From contig NZ_BAABLK010000022.1 of NCBI RefSeq assembly GCF_039544305.1, forward strand, positions 283,373 through 347,372: a stretch of DNA of 64,000 nt, read 5' to 3'. Positions 26,725-34,594 of the stretch are shown here, piece by piece. This stretch comes from Paeniglutamicibacter antarcticus_C. Lineage in GTDB: Bacteria > Actinomycetota > Actinomycetes > Actinomycetales > Micrococcaceae. The notes under the pieces were generated by a model, which did no database searches, was not told the DNA's origin, and saw only the letters and a program-made list of their open reading frames with translations. The number at the start of each line of letters is the position of its first letter. The first letter of the stretch is position 1. The position numbers were made by a program, and so were the translations under genes.

Positions 26725-27186
26725 TCAGCGCTCCGGGGTACCGCCGAGCTTGCCCAAGATGCGGGAAAGCTCGGCGCGTTCCTGGGCATCGAGGCGCCCG
26801 AAGAATAGTTGCGCGTGGTCGCGTCTGGCGACCTGGACTTCGTCCGTCAAGGTCCGTCCCTCGGGTGTCAACGTGACCAAGGTGGCGCGGCGGTCCACGG
26901 GGTCGGTGCACCGATTCACCAGCCCCTTGGCCTCTAGGTGGTCGATGACCTCGGTGGCCGAGCGCGCGGCAATGTGTAGGCGCTCGGCCACTTCCTTGAG
27001 GCGCAGTCCCTCGGGTGTCCCGTGGTCGGCGGTACCTCGGACCAGGGAATGCATGGCACGAAATTGGTGCGGAGTCAGTTCGAACGGAGCCAGCTGCTGT
27101 GACCAGGACTGGCGAAACGAACGAAAAGCACGGTGGAACAGCTCCGAAAGGTCCCGGGCCAGTGGTGGGTTGTTGCTTGGTGGCAT
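26725..27186 (-). CDS. MarR-family transcriptional regulator
   Basis: A 153-residue winged-helix regulator. The recognition region is LTPHQFRAMHSLVRG, LRLKEVAERLHIAARSATEV and the wing DPVDRRATLVTLTPEGRTL. The ATG giving MPPSNNPPLA is used. It is divergent from the ABC exporter at 27306, and a dyad in the intergenic region overlaps the exporter's -35 box, the usual layout for a MarR repressor of an adjacent exporter. The inducing ligand is unknown. Confidence 0.88.
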   Translation of the reverse strand: MPPSNNPPLARDLSELFHRAFRSFRQSWSQQLAPFELTPHQFRAMHSLVRGTADHGTPEGLRLKEVAERLHIAARSATEVIDHLEAKGLVNRCTDPVDRRATLVTLTPEGRTLTDEVQVARRDHAQLFFGRLDAQERAELSRILGKLGGTPER

Positions 27187-27215
27187 GCCTCCCAGACTAC
27201 CGCCAGCAAGGTAGC

Positions 27216-27249
27216 GTAGTTGACTGGAAACTACATAGTGAGGTACCCT
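27216..27249 (+). promoter_or_regulatory. Exporter promoter with overlapping MarR operator
   Basis: A perfect dyad GTAGTT-7-AACTAC spans 27216-27234. Inside it TTGACT (27220-27225) makes a near-consensus -35 box, and 18 bases on TACCCT (27244-27249) can serve as -10. A regulator on the dyad would block polymerase. Confidence 0.6.
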
Positions 27250-27305
27250 CACTAAAGACGCGGTGCGAATCCCGCACCCCACGACCACCTTGAAAGGTGG
27301 TGCAC

Positions 27306-29210
27306 ATGGTGGAATCGAGTTCATCTTCCGCTGCCGCCCGCTCCGGCCAAGCCCCGTCGAGCCAAGGGCCCTCCGGAACCTCCCGTCCAGCCGGCGCTGG
27401 GCGCCCCGGCGGCGTGGCGCGGGTCAGTGCCGCCGATGCGAAGCAGGTCAAGCTCCACCCGGTGGGGCTTTCGAGGATCACCGACCTTTTTAAACCACAC
27501 AAGTGGAGAATCTTGGTAGTCGTGCTGCTGATTTCTGTAGCATCGGTCATCGGCCTGGCCCAACCGTTCCTGATCCGCGCCATCATCGATGACGCGTTGC
27601 CGCAGCAAAACACCTCACTGCTGGCATGGCTTGCCGGGGGACTGGTGGTGGTCGCCGCGGCCACGGCGGCCATCGGCGTCGTGCAGACCTGGATGGCCAC
27701 CAAGATGGGCCAGAAGGTCATGCACACGCTGCGCACCCGACTCTTTGCCCACCTGCAGTCCCAGTCGCTGGGATTCTTCACCCGCACCCGCGGCCGGGAG
27801 GTGCAGTCGCGGCTAACCAACGACATCGCCGGAATGCAGTCCGTCGTCACCTCGACGGCAACCTCCGTGGCCTCGAGCCTGACCACCGCGGTGGCCACCG
27901 CGATTGCAATGGTAGCGCTGTCGCCGCGGATGAGCCTGCTCTCGCTGGTGGTACTTCCCCCTGCCATCTGGCTCTCGCGTAAGGTCGCGCTCATGCGCCG
28001 GAATATCACCAATGCCCGGCAGCAGGAACTTGCCGGGATGTACACGCAGATCGAGGAGGGGCTCTCGGTCTCGGGCATCCGCTTGGCCAAGACCCTTGGC
28101 ACCACCGGTCGCGACGTCGAGCGCTTCGCGGGATCCTCGAGCCGCCTGATCGACCTGGAACTTCGCAGCCAGTTGGCCGGACGCTGGCGGATGGCCACCA
28201 TGTCCGTGGTGTTCGCCGCGATCCCGGCGGCCATCTACCTCGCTGCCGGGTTCCCAGCCACCTCCGGTTCGATGAGCATAGGAACGCTGGTGGCCTTCAC
28301 CACGCTGCAGGCCATGATCTTCATGCCCATCATGGGGCTACTGAATGTCGGGGTGCAATGGGTCACCGCGATGGCGCTGTTCAGCCGGATCTTCGAGTAC
28401 CTGGATTTGGAACCCGAGGTCAAGGCGCCGGTGGACCCTGTTGACCTGGACCCCGCGCGCGTCGAGGGCCGGGTCCGGTTCGAGGGTGTTGGATTCGCCT
28501 ACCACGACGGCACCGAGGTGCTTCATTCAATCGACCTGGTGCTGGCCCCGGGAACCTCCACCGCGATCGTCGGGCCCACCGGATCGGGCAAGTCGACGCT
28601 CGGTGCGCTGCTGCCGCGGCTGCATGATCCCGCGCGCGGGCGGATCACCATCGACGGACTCGACGTGCGGCAGATACCGACAGAGGTATTGACCAGGATC
28701 GTGGGTGTGGTCTCCCAGGAGACCTACCTCATCCATGCCTCGATCCGCGAGAACCTGCTGTTGGCTGATCCCGGGGCAGGGGACGCAATGCTGTGGAAGG
28801 CGTTGGCCTCCGCGCAGATCGCCGATCTTGTCGCCGGACTGCCGGATGGGCTCGACACCCTGGTCGGTGCCCGCGGACATCGCTTCTCCGGAGGCGAGCA
28901 GCAACGCCTGGCCATCGCCCGCACCATCCTGCGCAACCCGAAGGTGCTGGTGCTCGATGAGGCCACCAGCGCACTGGACAACAACACCGAGGCGCTGGTG
29001 CAGGACGCCCTGGATTCCCTGAGGGTTGGCCGCACGACCTTGACAATTGCACACCGGCTTTCCACCGTCGAGGATGCCGACCACCTGGTGGTGCTCGATT
29101 CCGGAAGGATCGTCGAACAAGGAACCCCGGCCAAACTGCGCGCTGCGAACGGCGCCTATGCCAGGCTGGTGGCCGCGAGTGCCGAACGGCTTAGCGAACC
29201 GGTGTCCTGA
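27306..29210 (+). CDS. ABC exporter, fused permease-ATPase (MsbA/LmrA type)
   Basis: A 634-residue half-exporter: six transmembrane segments in residues about 65-345, then an ATPase with Walker A GPTGSGKST, Q-loop, a signature FSGGEQQRLAIART, Walker B LVLDEATSALD and switch AHRLS. It works as a homodimer exporting lipids, drugs or peptides. AAAGG eight bases ahead fixes the ATG at 27306. It is divergent from, and probably repressed by, the MarR gene. Its closeness to siderophore importers leaves open a role in siderophore export (inference). Confidence 0.9.
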   Translation: MVESSSSSAAARSGQAPSSQGPSGTSRPAGAGRPGGVARVSAADAKQVKLHPVGLSRITDLFKPHKWRILVVVLLISVASVIGLAQPFLIRAIIDDALPQQNTSLLAWLAGGLVVVAAATAAIGVVQTWMATKMGQKVMHTLRTRLFAHLQSQSLGFFTRTRGREVQSRLTNDIAGMQSVVTSTATSVASSLTTAVATAIAMVALSPRMSLLSLVVLPPAIWLSRKVALMRRNITNARQQELAGMYTQIEEGLSVSGIRLAKTLGTTGRDVERFAGSSSRLIDLELRSQLAGRWRMATMSVVFAAIPAAIYLAAGFPATSGSMSIGTLVAFTTLQAMIFMPIMGLLNVGVQWVTAMALFSRIFEYLDLEPEVKAPVDPVDLDPARVEGRVRFEGVGFAYHDGTEVLHSIDLVLAPGTSTAIVGPTGSGKSTLGALLPRLHDPARGRITIDGLDVRQIPTEVLTRIVGVVSQETYLIHASIRENLLLADPGAGDAMLWKALASAQIADLVAGLPDGLDTLVGARGHRFSGGEQQRLAIARTILRNPKVLVLDEATSALDNNTEALVQDALDSLRVGRTTLTIAHRLSTVEDADHLVVLDSGRIVEQGTPAKLRAANGAYARLVAASAERLSEPVS

Positions 29211-29265
29211 CGCGGCCCAGGGACCTGCGATGCCCGGAAACACGGCAACGTGGCAGAATCAAGGT

Positions 29266-29715
29266 ATGGACCCGAATCAAAAGCTTGTGAATTCAGCCAT
29301 TGAACAACTGCGGGGCAGATGGCCCGGGGCCCAGGACTCCGTTGCTGCCGCCGCCGTTGCGCTGGAGGACGGTCAGATCCTGACCAGTGTCAGCTTCGAT
29401 AACTTCAATGCGGCCGCGACGTTGTGTGCGGAGGCCGGGGCGGTCGCCGCGGCGTACAGCCTGGGCAAACGCGTGGTGGCTTCGGCCTGCGTGACCAACG
29501 GAACCGAAGAGGGCACCTACCAGGTGCTGGCCCCATGCGGGATCTGCCAGGAACGCCTCGCGGTATGGGGCCCCGATGTCCTGGCTGCGGTGCCGGTCAC
29601 CGCAGGAAAGAGCACCTGGGAGATGCTTCCGTTGCGGGCATTGAACCCCTACTACTGGGCAACCTCGTTCACCGCCGATGCCCAGTGGCCCTCGGTCGCC
29701 GAGCACGGGGAATAA
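29266..29715 (+). CDS. Cytidine/blasticidin-S deaminase-like protein
   Basis: A 149-residue zinc deaminase of the cytidine deaminase fold. The zinc-site motifs are C-A-E (Cys54, Glu56, with the catalytic glutamate) and P-C-x-x-C (Pro90-Cys91-Gly-Ile-Cys94), both intact. Glutamine-glutamate after the second cysteine fits the tetrameric CDA/BSD group. It may salvage pyrimidine nucleosides or modify a nucleoside antibiotic. Start ATG at 29266 with AAGG just before it. It lies 55 bp after the exporter and may share its transcript. Confidence 0.8.
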   Translation: MDPNQKLVNSAIEQLRGRWPGAQDSVAAAAVALEDGQILTSVSFDNFNAAATLCAEAGAVAAAYSLGKRVVASACVTNGTEEGTYQVLAPCGICQERLAVWGPDVLAAVPVTAGKSTWEMLPLRALNPYYWATSFTADAQWPSVAEHGE

Positions 29716-29754
29716 TTTCCCTGCATGTCACTTCCTGGACGTGAATCCGGGCGG

Positions 29755-30222
29755 TTACCAGAGTTCGCGTTCCACGACGGCAGAGCGGATCTTGCCGAGC
29801 ATTGAGCGCAGCTGGTCCTTCTCCAGCTCCGAGAGCGGGTCGAAAAGCGCTTCGCGCACGAAACCCACGTGCGCCGGGGCTGCGGCGCGAATGGCCTTCC
29901 AGCCGCTGTTGGTCATCGTGATCTCCTGGCCGCGGCCATCCGCGCTGGCCGCACGGCGCTCGATCATTCCCTTGGCCTCCATCCGGCGCAACAGGTGCGA
30001 GACCCGCGAGCGTTCCCATTGCAGGGATGTGGCCAGGTCGCCCGAACGCAGTGCCTCCGGGGCTCCCTGGGAGACCGCAGCAAGCACGGCGTATTCCCCG
30101 CTGGACATTCCTGAATCGCGGGCCAGCTGCCGGTCCATCGCGCTGGGGAAGCCCCAGAGGAATTCGCGGAACTCCAGCCAAAGCTGTTGTTCTTCCTCGC
30201 TGAGCCATCGGATATCGGGCAT
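29755..30222 (-). CDS. MarR-family transcriptional regulator
   Basis: A 155-residue MarR protein with ELRSGDLATSLQWERSR-type winged helix (LRSGDLATSLQWERSRVSHL) and a wing ASADGRGQEITMTNSG. The ATG giving MPDIRWLSEE is chosen; the frame upstream runs into the promoter. It is divergent from the FMN-reductase gene with two palindrome-like sites between. By analogy to similar pairs it may sense quinones, hypochlorite or other oxidants, which is inference. It contains no cysteine in the chosen product, so a thiol switch is unlikely. Confidence 0.85.
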   Translation of the reverse strand: MPDIRWLSEEEQQLWLEFREFLWGFPSAMDRQLARDSGMSSGEYAVLAAVSQGAPEALRSGDLATSLQWERSRVSHLLRRMEAKGMIERRAASADGRGQEITMTNSGWKAIRAAAPAHVGFVREALFDPLSELEKDQLRSMLGKIRSAVVERELW

Positions 30223-30248
30223 GGAACACCTCACTTTTTCATAAATAG

Positions 30249-30307
30249 TTGACATGTCAATCATTGTGTATCAGGATAAGGATGTTCGGTTTTAGTTGAT
30301 ACGTCAG
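30249..30307 (+). promoter_or_regulatory. Palindromic operators and promoter of the FMN reductase
   Basis: TTGACATGTCAA (30249-30260) is a perfect 12-bp palindrome whose first half is a perfect -35 hexamer TTGACA; CAGGAT 17 bases on may be the -10. A second, imperfect copy TTGATACGTCAG lies at 30296-30307. This suggests two MarR binding sites straddling the promoter. Confidence 0.6.
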
Positions 30308-30346
30308 CAATGTTTGGCGTGTCAGCCTCATCCAAGGAGATCCAGC

Positions 30347-30922
30347 ATGACCAAGATTGCCATCATCACCGGTTCAACCCGTCCGGGCCGCATCAATTCC
30401 GGTGTGGCCCAATGGGCCCTGGCCCAGGCACGGCTGCGCGGCGATGCCCGCTACGAGCTCGTCGACATCGCTGACTTCAACCTGCCGTTACTTGATGAAG
30501 CCTACCCGGCAGCCTTCCGGAACTACCAGAATGAGCACACCGTTGCGTGGAGTACAAAGATTTCGGAGTTCGACGGCTACCTCTTCATCACCCCCGAGTA
30601 CAACCACTCCGTTTCCCCGGCCCTGGCCAACGCACTGTCCTACATGAATGCGGAATTCGCCAACAAGGCGGCTGGCATCGTGTCCTACGGTTCGGCCTAC
30701 GGAGTGCGTGCAGTGGAGCACCTGCGCGGCATTCTTTCCGAGCTGCAGGTTGCCCACGTGCAGAAGACCGGAATGTTCTCCCTGTTCACCGACTTCGAGG
30801 ACTTCGCGACGTTCAAACCCACCGAGCTGCAGGCCGCGTCGCTGGCACCGGTGCTGGATCAGTTGGTTCCGTGGACGCAGGCCATGAAATCGGTGCGCGA
30901 CGCCGCCATGGTCTCCACCTAG
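30347..30922 (+). CDS. NADPH-dependent FMN reductase/quinone reductase
   Basis: A 191-residue flavodoxin-fold reductase. GSTRPGR near the N-terminus binds the FMN phosphate, PEYNHSVSPALANALSYMN is the conserved loop of the family, and VSYGSAYGVRAVEHLR follows. Such enzymes reduce quinones, azo compounds or chromate with NAD(P)H. A strong AAGGAGA ribosome site precedes the ATG at 30347. It is divergent from a MarR repressor and next to a hydroquinone reductase homologue, which fits electrophile defence. Confidence 0.87.
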   Translation: MTKIAIITGSTRPGRINSGVAQWALAQARLRGDARYELVDIADFNLPLLDEAYPAAFRNYQNEHTVAWSTKISEFDGYLFITPEYNHSVSPALANALSYMNAEFANKAAGIVSYGSAYGVRAVEHLRGILSELQVAHVQKTGMFSLFTDFEDFATFKPTELQAASLAPVLDQLVPWTQAMKSVRDAAMVST

Positions 30923-31027
30923 GAGCCTTGGGGGCTGGGGACGGGCCGGAGTTCCGCACCCGGAGATCATTCAGGAAAGCCAGTAGTCACTATGGTGCTT
31001 GAGGGCATCCGAACCTAGGGTTGGGTC

Positions 31028-32140
31028 ATGAACGACGAGCAGTACAGCACCAGGGGCGCCTACGTCACGGGCGATGAATTTACGCGAGACACGAACTACA
31101 TCCAGGACCGCATTGTCGCCGACCCCGCTGCCGTGCGGGCATCAGGTGGGCCAACGGCCGGATCCATTGGAAACGTCCATGCGGGCGTCACTGAAGGCGC
31201 CGACCTGTGGCCGGTTGAGTCCGAGCGCTACAGACTAGTGGCAGCGCGTGCCTGTCCGTGGGCCAACCGCACCATCATCGTCCGGCGACTGCTGGGACTT
31301 GAGGATGCCATCTCCCTGGGAACCCCCGGTCCGGTCCATGATTCACGCTCGTGGACCTTTGACCTGGATGCCGGCGACGTGGATCCGGTGCTTGGCACCG
31401 AACGCATCCAAGAGAACTACTTCAAGCGCTTCGCGGGATATCCGCAAGGCATCACCGTGCCCGCCCTCGTCGACGTGGCCTCCGGCAAGGTGGTCACCAA
31501 TGACTACCCGCAGATCACCCTCGACTTTTCCACACAGTGGAAGGCCTTCCATCGCGAGGGGGCCCCGGATTTGCTTCCGGAGGACAAGCTGGAGGAAATG
31601 GACGAGGTGAACAAACGCGTCTTCACTGAGGTCAACAACGGGGTCTACCGCTGCGGCTTTGCCGGTGACCAGCAGTCCTACGAGGAAGCCTACAACAGAC
31701 TGTGGACCACCATGGATTGGCTCGAGGAACGTCTGGGAACGCGGCGTTTTCTCATGGGGGACTCCATCACCGAGCCCGACGTGCGGTTGTTCACCACCCT
31801 CGTTAGATTCGACGCGGTTTATCACGGACATTTCAAGGCCAATCGCAACAAGCTCACCGAGATGCCCAACCTCTGGGCCTACGCCCGGGATGTGTTCATG
31901 CTGCCGGGCTTCGGTGACACCGTGGACTTCGAACAGATCAAGAAACACTATTACATGGTCCACCGGGACATCAATCCCACGCGGATCGTCCCGGCCGGTC
32001 CCGACCTTTCCAATTGGCTTGATCCGCACGGTCGCAAGGCCTTGGGCGGAAACCCCTGGGGCGATGGAACCGCACCGTGTCCGGTGCGCGCATCCGAGAA
32101 GGTCGCGCCCGGGCACAACCCGCTTTACCCTCCACGCTAG
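31028..32140 (+). CDS. Xi-class glutathione transferase/(glutathionyl-)hydroquinone reductase
   Basis: A 370-residue member of the YqjG/ECM4 family. The catalytic motif CPWANR has Cys76; further family hallmarks are AWADRTI-like TIIVRRLLGLEDAIS, VPALVDVASGKVVTNDYPQI and the C-terminal GDSITEPDVRLFTTLVRFD. These enzymes reductively remove thiols from hydroquinone conjugates. Actinobacteria of this group usually make mycothiol rather than glutathione, so the thiol partner is probably mycothiol (inference). Its neighbour is a quinone-type FMN reductase, consistent with quinone detoxification. Confidence 0.87.
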   Translation: MNDEQYSTRGAYVTGDEFTRDTNYIQDRIVADPAAVRASGGPTAGSIGNVHAGVTEGADLWPVESERYRLVAARACPWANRTIIVRRLLGLEDAISLGTPGPVHDSRSWTFDLDAGDVDPVLGTERIQENYFKRFAGYPQGITVPALVDVASGKVVTNDYPQITLDFSTQWKAFHREGAPDLLPEDKLEEMDEVNKRVFTEVNNGVYRCGFAGDQQSYEEAYNRLWTTMDWLEERLGTRRFLMGDSITEPDVRLFTTLVRFDAVYHGHFKANRNKLTEMPNLWAYARDVFMLPGFGDTVDFEQIKKHYYMVHRDINPTRIVPAGPDLSNWLDPHGRKALGGNPWGDGTAPCPVRASEKVAPGHNPLYPPR

Positions 32141-32217
32141 GGACCGCCAAGCAGGGATGCCGATGAGGTACCGTGGCCCTCTGGAGCCGGACCCGCGCCG
32201 GTGTCAGCGTGGGGTGC

Positions 32218-33072
32218 ATGCAACGGGCATTGACGTCCAAGGTGGCCCTCGTGCCCGCTGCCACCCGTGGCGCCGGGCGTGGAATTGTCAATGCCTTGGG
32301 CGAGGCGGGGGCGACGGTGCAATGCACGATCCGCAGCACCCTGGCCGCACGCAGTGAATGCGACCGTCCCGAAACGATTGAAAAGACGGCATAGCTTCTC
32401 ACCGCCGCAGGCGGCTGCGGCATCGCGATACCCGTGGATTACTTAGACCCCGAGGCGGGGGCCACGGTGGAACGCATCGATACCGAACAAGGCCGGGTGG
32501 ACGCGCTGGCCAACGAGAACTGGGGCGGCGAAAAACTCATTGAGTGGGAGCAGCCCATGTGGAAGTAGGATCTGGACACTGGCTTGCGGATGCTGGAACT
32601 GGGTGTGAAGACCCACCGGGTCACCTCCCACCACTTACTGGCCCTCTTGTCACGGAAGCCCGCTGGCCTAATCCTCGAAGTGACCGACGGGACCCGGGAA
32701 TGCAACGACAGCAACCATCGGGTCTCCACGTTCTACGACCTGGTCAAGGATGCGCCGCTGCGCATGGCCTTCACCCTGGTGCACGAACTGCGGCCGCACC
32801 GCTGCACGGCGGTGGCCGTGAGCCCGGGCCGGCTGCGCTCGGAAATGGTGCTCGAGAACTACGGGGTCGATGAAACCACGTGGAAGTCCTCCACCGCCGA
32901 GGACGGGCATTTCGCGGCCATCAGCGATTCCCCGAGATTCGTGTCTCGTGGGGTCGCAGCGCTGGCCGCGGATCCGTCGGTCTTCGCACGCACCGGTGCA
33001 TCGTTTTGCAGCGGTGGACCTGCCCGGGACTACGGCATCACCGATGTCGACGGTTCTGTACCGGATTGCTGA
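32218..33072 (+). pseudogene. SDR oxidoreductase gene with two in-frame amber codons
   Basis: One uninterrupted frame encodes a DHRS1-like SDR of about 284 codons, broken only by TAG at 32392-32394 and TAG at 32566-32568. Readable parts are KVALVPAATRGAGRGIVNAL, ECDRPETIEKTA before the first stop, a linking part to QPMWK before the second, then GLRMLELGVKTHRVTSHHLL, STFYDLVKDAPLRMAFTL (YxxxK intact) and the C-terminal PARDYGITDVDGSVPDC. The cofactor motif TGATRGAG has become PAATRGAG, which supports decay rather than recoding. A second relic of the same family is at 39732. Confidence 0.8.
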
Positions 33073-33171
33073 CGGCACGCCGAGTGGGTCCAGGGGGGAG
33101 GGGCTGCTTGCTGATTCCACCGGTTATCGCTGGGCATGCGCACCAAGATGTTCATCTGAATTCCCCGGCAG

Positions 33172-34143
33172 TCAGAGCCAGTCCTTGCGCTTGAAGGCGA
33201 TGTAGAGGGCGACCGAGAGCCCCACGATCAGTAGGCTCGAGGTGATGAATCCCGCGGTGGTGGCGAAGCCGGGGTAGGGCAGGTTTTGGCCGTAGAAGCC
33301 GGTGATGGCGGTCGGCACGGCGATGATCGCAGCCCAACTGGTGACCTTCTTGGTGATCACATTGAGCCTGTTGCCTTGGATGGTCAGGTTGGTCTCCACG
33401 ATGGTCGAGACCAGGTCCCGCAGGCTGTCGGTCCATTCGGTGGCCCGCAGGACGTGGTCGTAGAGGTCCTGGTAGTACGGCGCCATCGCCGGCGGGACCA
33501 GGTCGATGTCGCGTCGGATGAGCGTGTTGACGACCTCGCGCATCGGAAGCACGACGCGTCGAAGCCGCACCAGGGACTTGCGCAATTCAAAGCTTCGCCG
33601 CTGCACATCGGTGTCGTGCGGCCGATCGTCGAAGAGCAGGTCTTCGAGGGTTTCGATCTGGTCATCGAGGGCTTGGACGGTGTCGAAGTGCCCGTCGACG
33701 ACGAAGTCGAGCAGCCCGTACAGGAGCGCGCTGATGCCGTGGGTGGTGAGTTCGGCGTTCTGGTCCATGTGCTCAAGCAGGTCGTTGATGGGAAAGGCGT
33801 CGTCCTTGCGAACAGTGACCAGGGCCTTGGCGGTGATGAAGGCTGCGACCTCGGCCGTGGCCAATTCCCCGGAGTCGGTGTCCAGGCGGACCGCGTAGGC
33901 GCTGAGGAAGTCATGGTGCTCGTAGCGATCGAACTTGGGCCGCTGGCGCGTTGTTGCCGCGCCCTCGATGGCCAGGGAGTGCAGGTTCAGTTCGTCTGCC
34001 ACGGACTGCAGCTCTTGCACGGTCGGACGGTACAGATCCACCCAGAGGATGGTGTGCTCGTCGGCCAGGAGCTCGTCCAGCTTCTCCAGCGAGAAGCCCT
34101 CGTCCAGAAGGACGCCTCCCCGATAGCATCTTGTGGTGTTCAT
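33172..34143 (-). CDS. corA: CorA-family magnesium/divalent-cation transporter
   Basis: A 323-residue CorA protein: long acidic cytoplasmic domain, then two C-terminal transmembrane helices ending in the basic FKRKDWL. The selectivity motif at the end of TM1, usually GMN, is GQN here (residues 285-287, in FYGQNLPYPGF). CorA pentamers import magnesium, cobalt or nickel. The GxN core asparagine remains, so transport is likely. The first ATG is used. It is followed by 99 bp and then the SDR pseudogene, convergent. Confidence 0.9.
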   Translation of the reverse strand: MNTTRCYRGGVLLDEGFSLEKLDELLADEHTILWVDLYRPTVQELQSVADELNLHSLAIEGAATTRQRPKFDRYEHHDFLSAYAVRLDTDSGELATAEVAAFITAKALVTVRKDDAFPINDLLEHMDQNAELTTHGISALLYGLLDFVVDGHFDTVQALDDQIETLEDLLFDDRPHDTDVQRRSFELRKSLVRLRRVVLPMREVVNTLIRRDIDLVPPAMAPYYQDLYDHVLRATEWTDSLRDLVSTIVETNLTIQGNRLNVITKKVTSWAAIIAVPTAITGFYGQNLPYPGFATTAGFITSSLLIVGLSVALYIAFKRKDWL

Positions 34144-34594
34144 GGCACCAGTATCGCAGTCGCTTCGATGACTTGAAGCGGAAAATCGTCACGGCTCTTC
34201 GACCCGGCCGCAACCACACCACCAAACCGAGTGGCAATCACGGGCATGCCAGTTGGGAATTCCCTGCCGCCTCCTGTCCACGCATGGATGAACATGCGGA
34301 GCACTCGAGCCTGCCTCTCGCTGCAGCCCTGTTCTTCCACCGTTCTCGGAAGTTCCACTGAGCTGCCATGGGTTCGCTGCCGCGAGAGCGGACGGTGCTA
34401 CCGCATAGAGCTTGCACCCGTTGTTGAGGTCACCTGAATCCGGGGCAGGGCACCGGGACGTTAAGGTGATGCAGTTATTGCCAAGGTAGCGGGTGAAGGT
34501 CCTCGGCCAGGACTTCGGCGGCAGGTTTCATCCATGCGAAATGGCGGTGGTTCCGGGCGGTAGCCGCCGGAACGTGCATCGGTGGGTTGGTGGC
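34144..34594. other. Gene-free stretch between corA and the ferric importer
   Basis: Several short frames exist but none resembles a protein or has a good ribosome site. No Mg-sensing riboswitch was recognisable upstream of corA. Confidence 0.5.

Noticed and set aside
34140..34358. 72-codon minus-strand frame just upstream of corA
   Set aside because: No motif, no ribosome site; ends overlapping the corA start.
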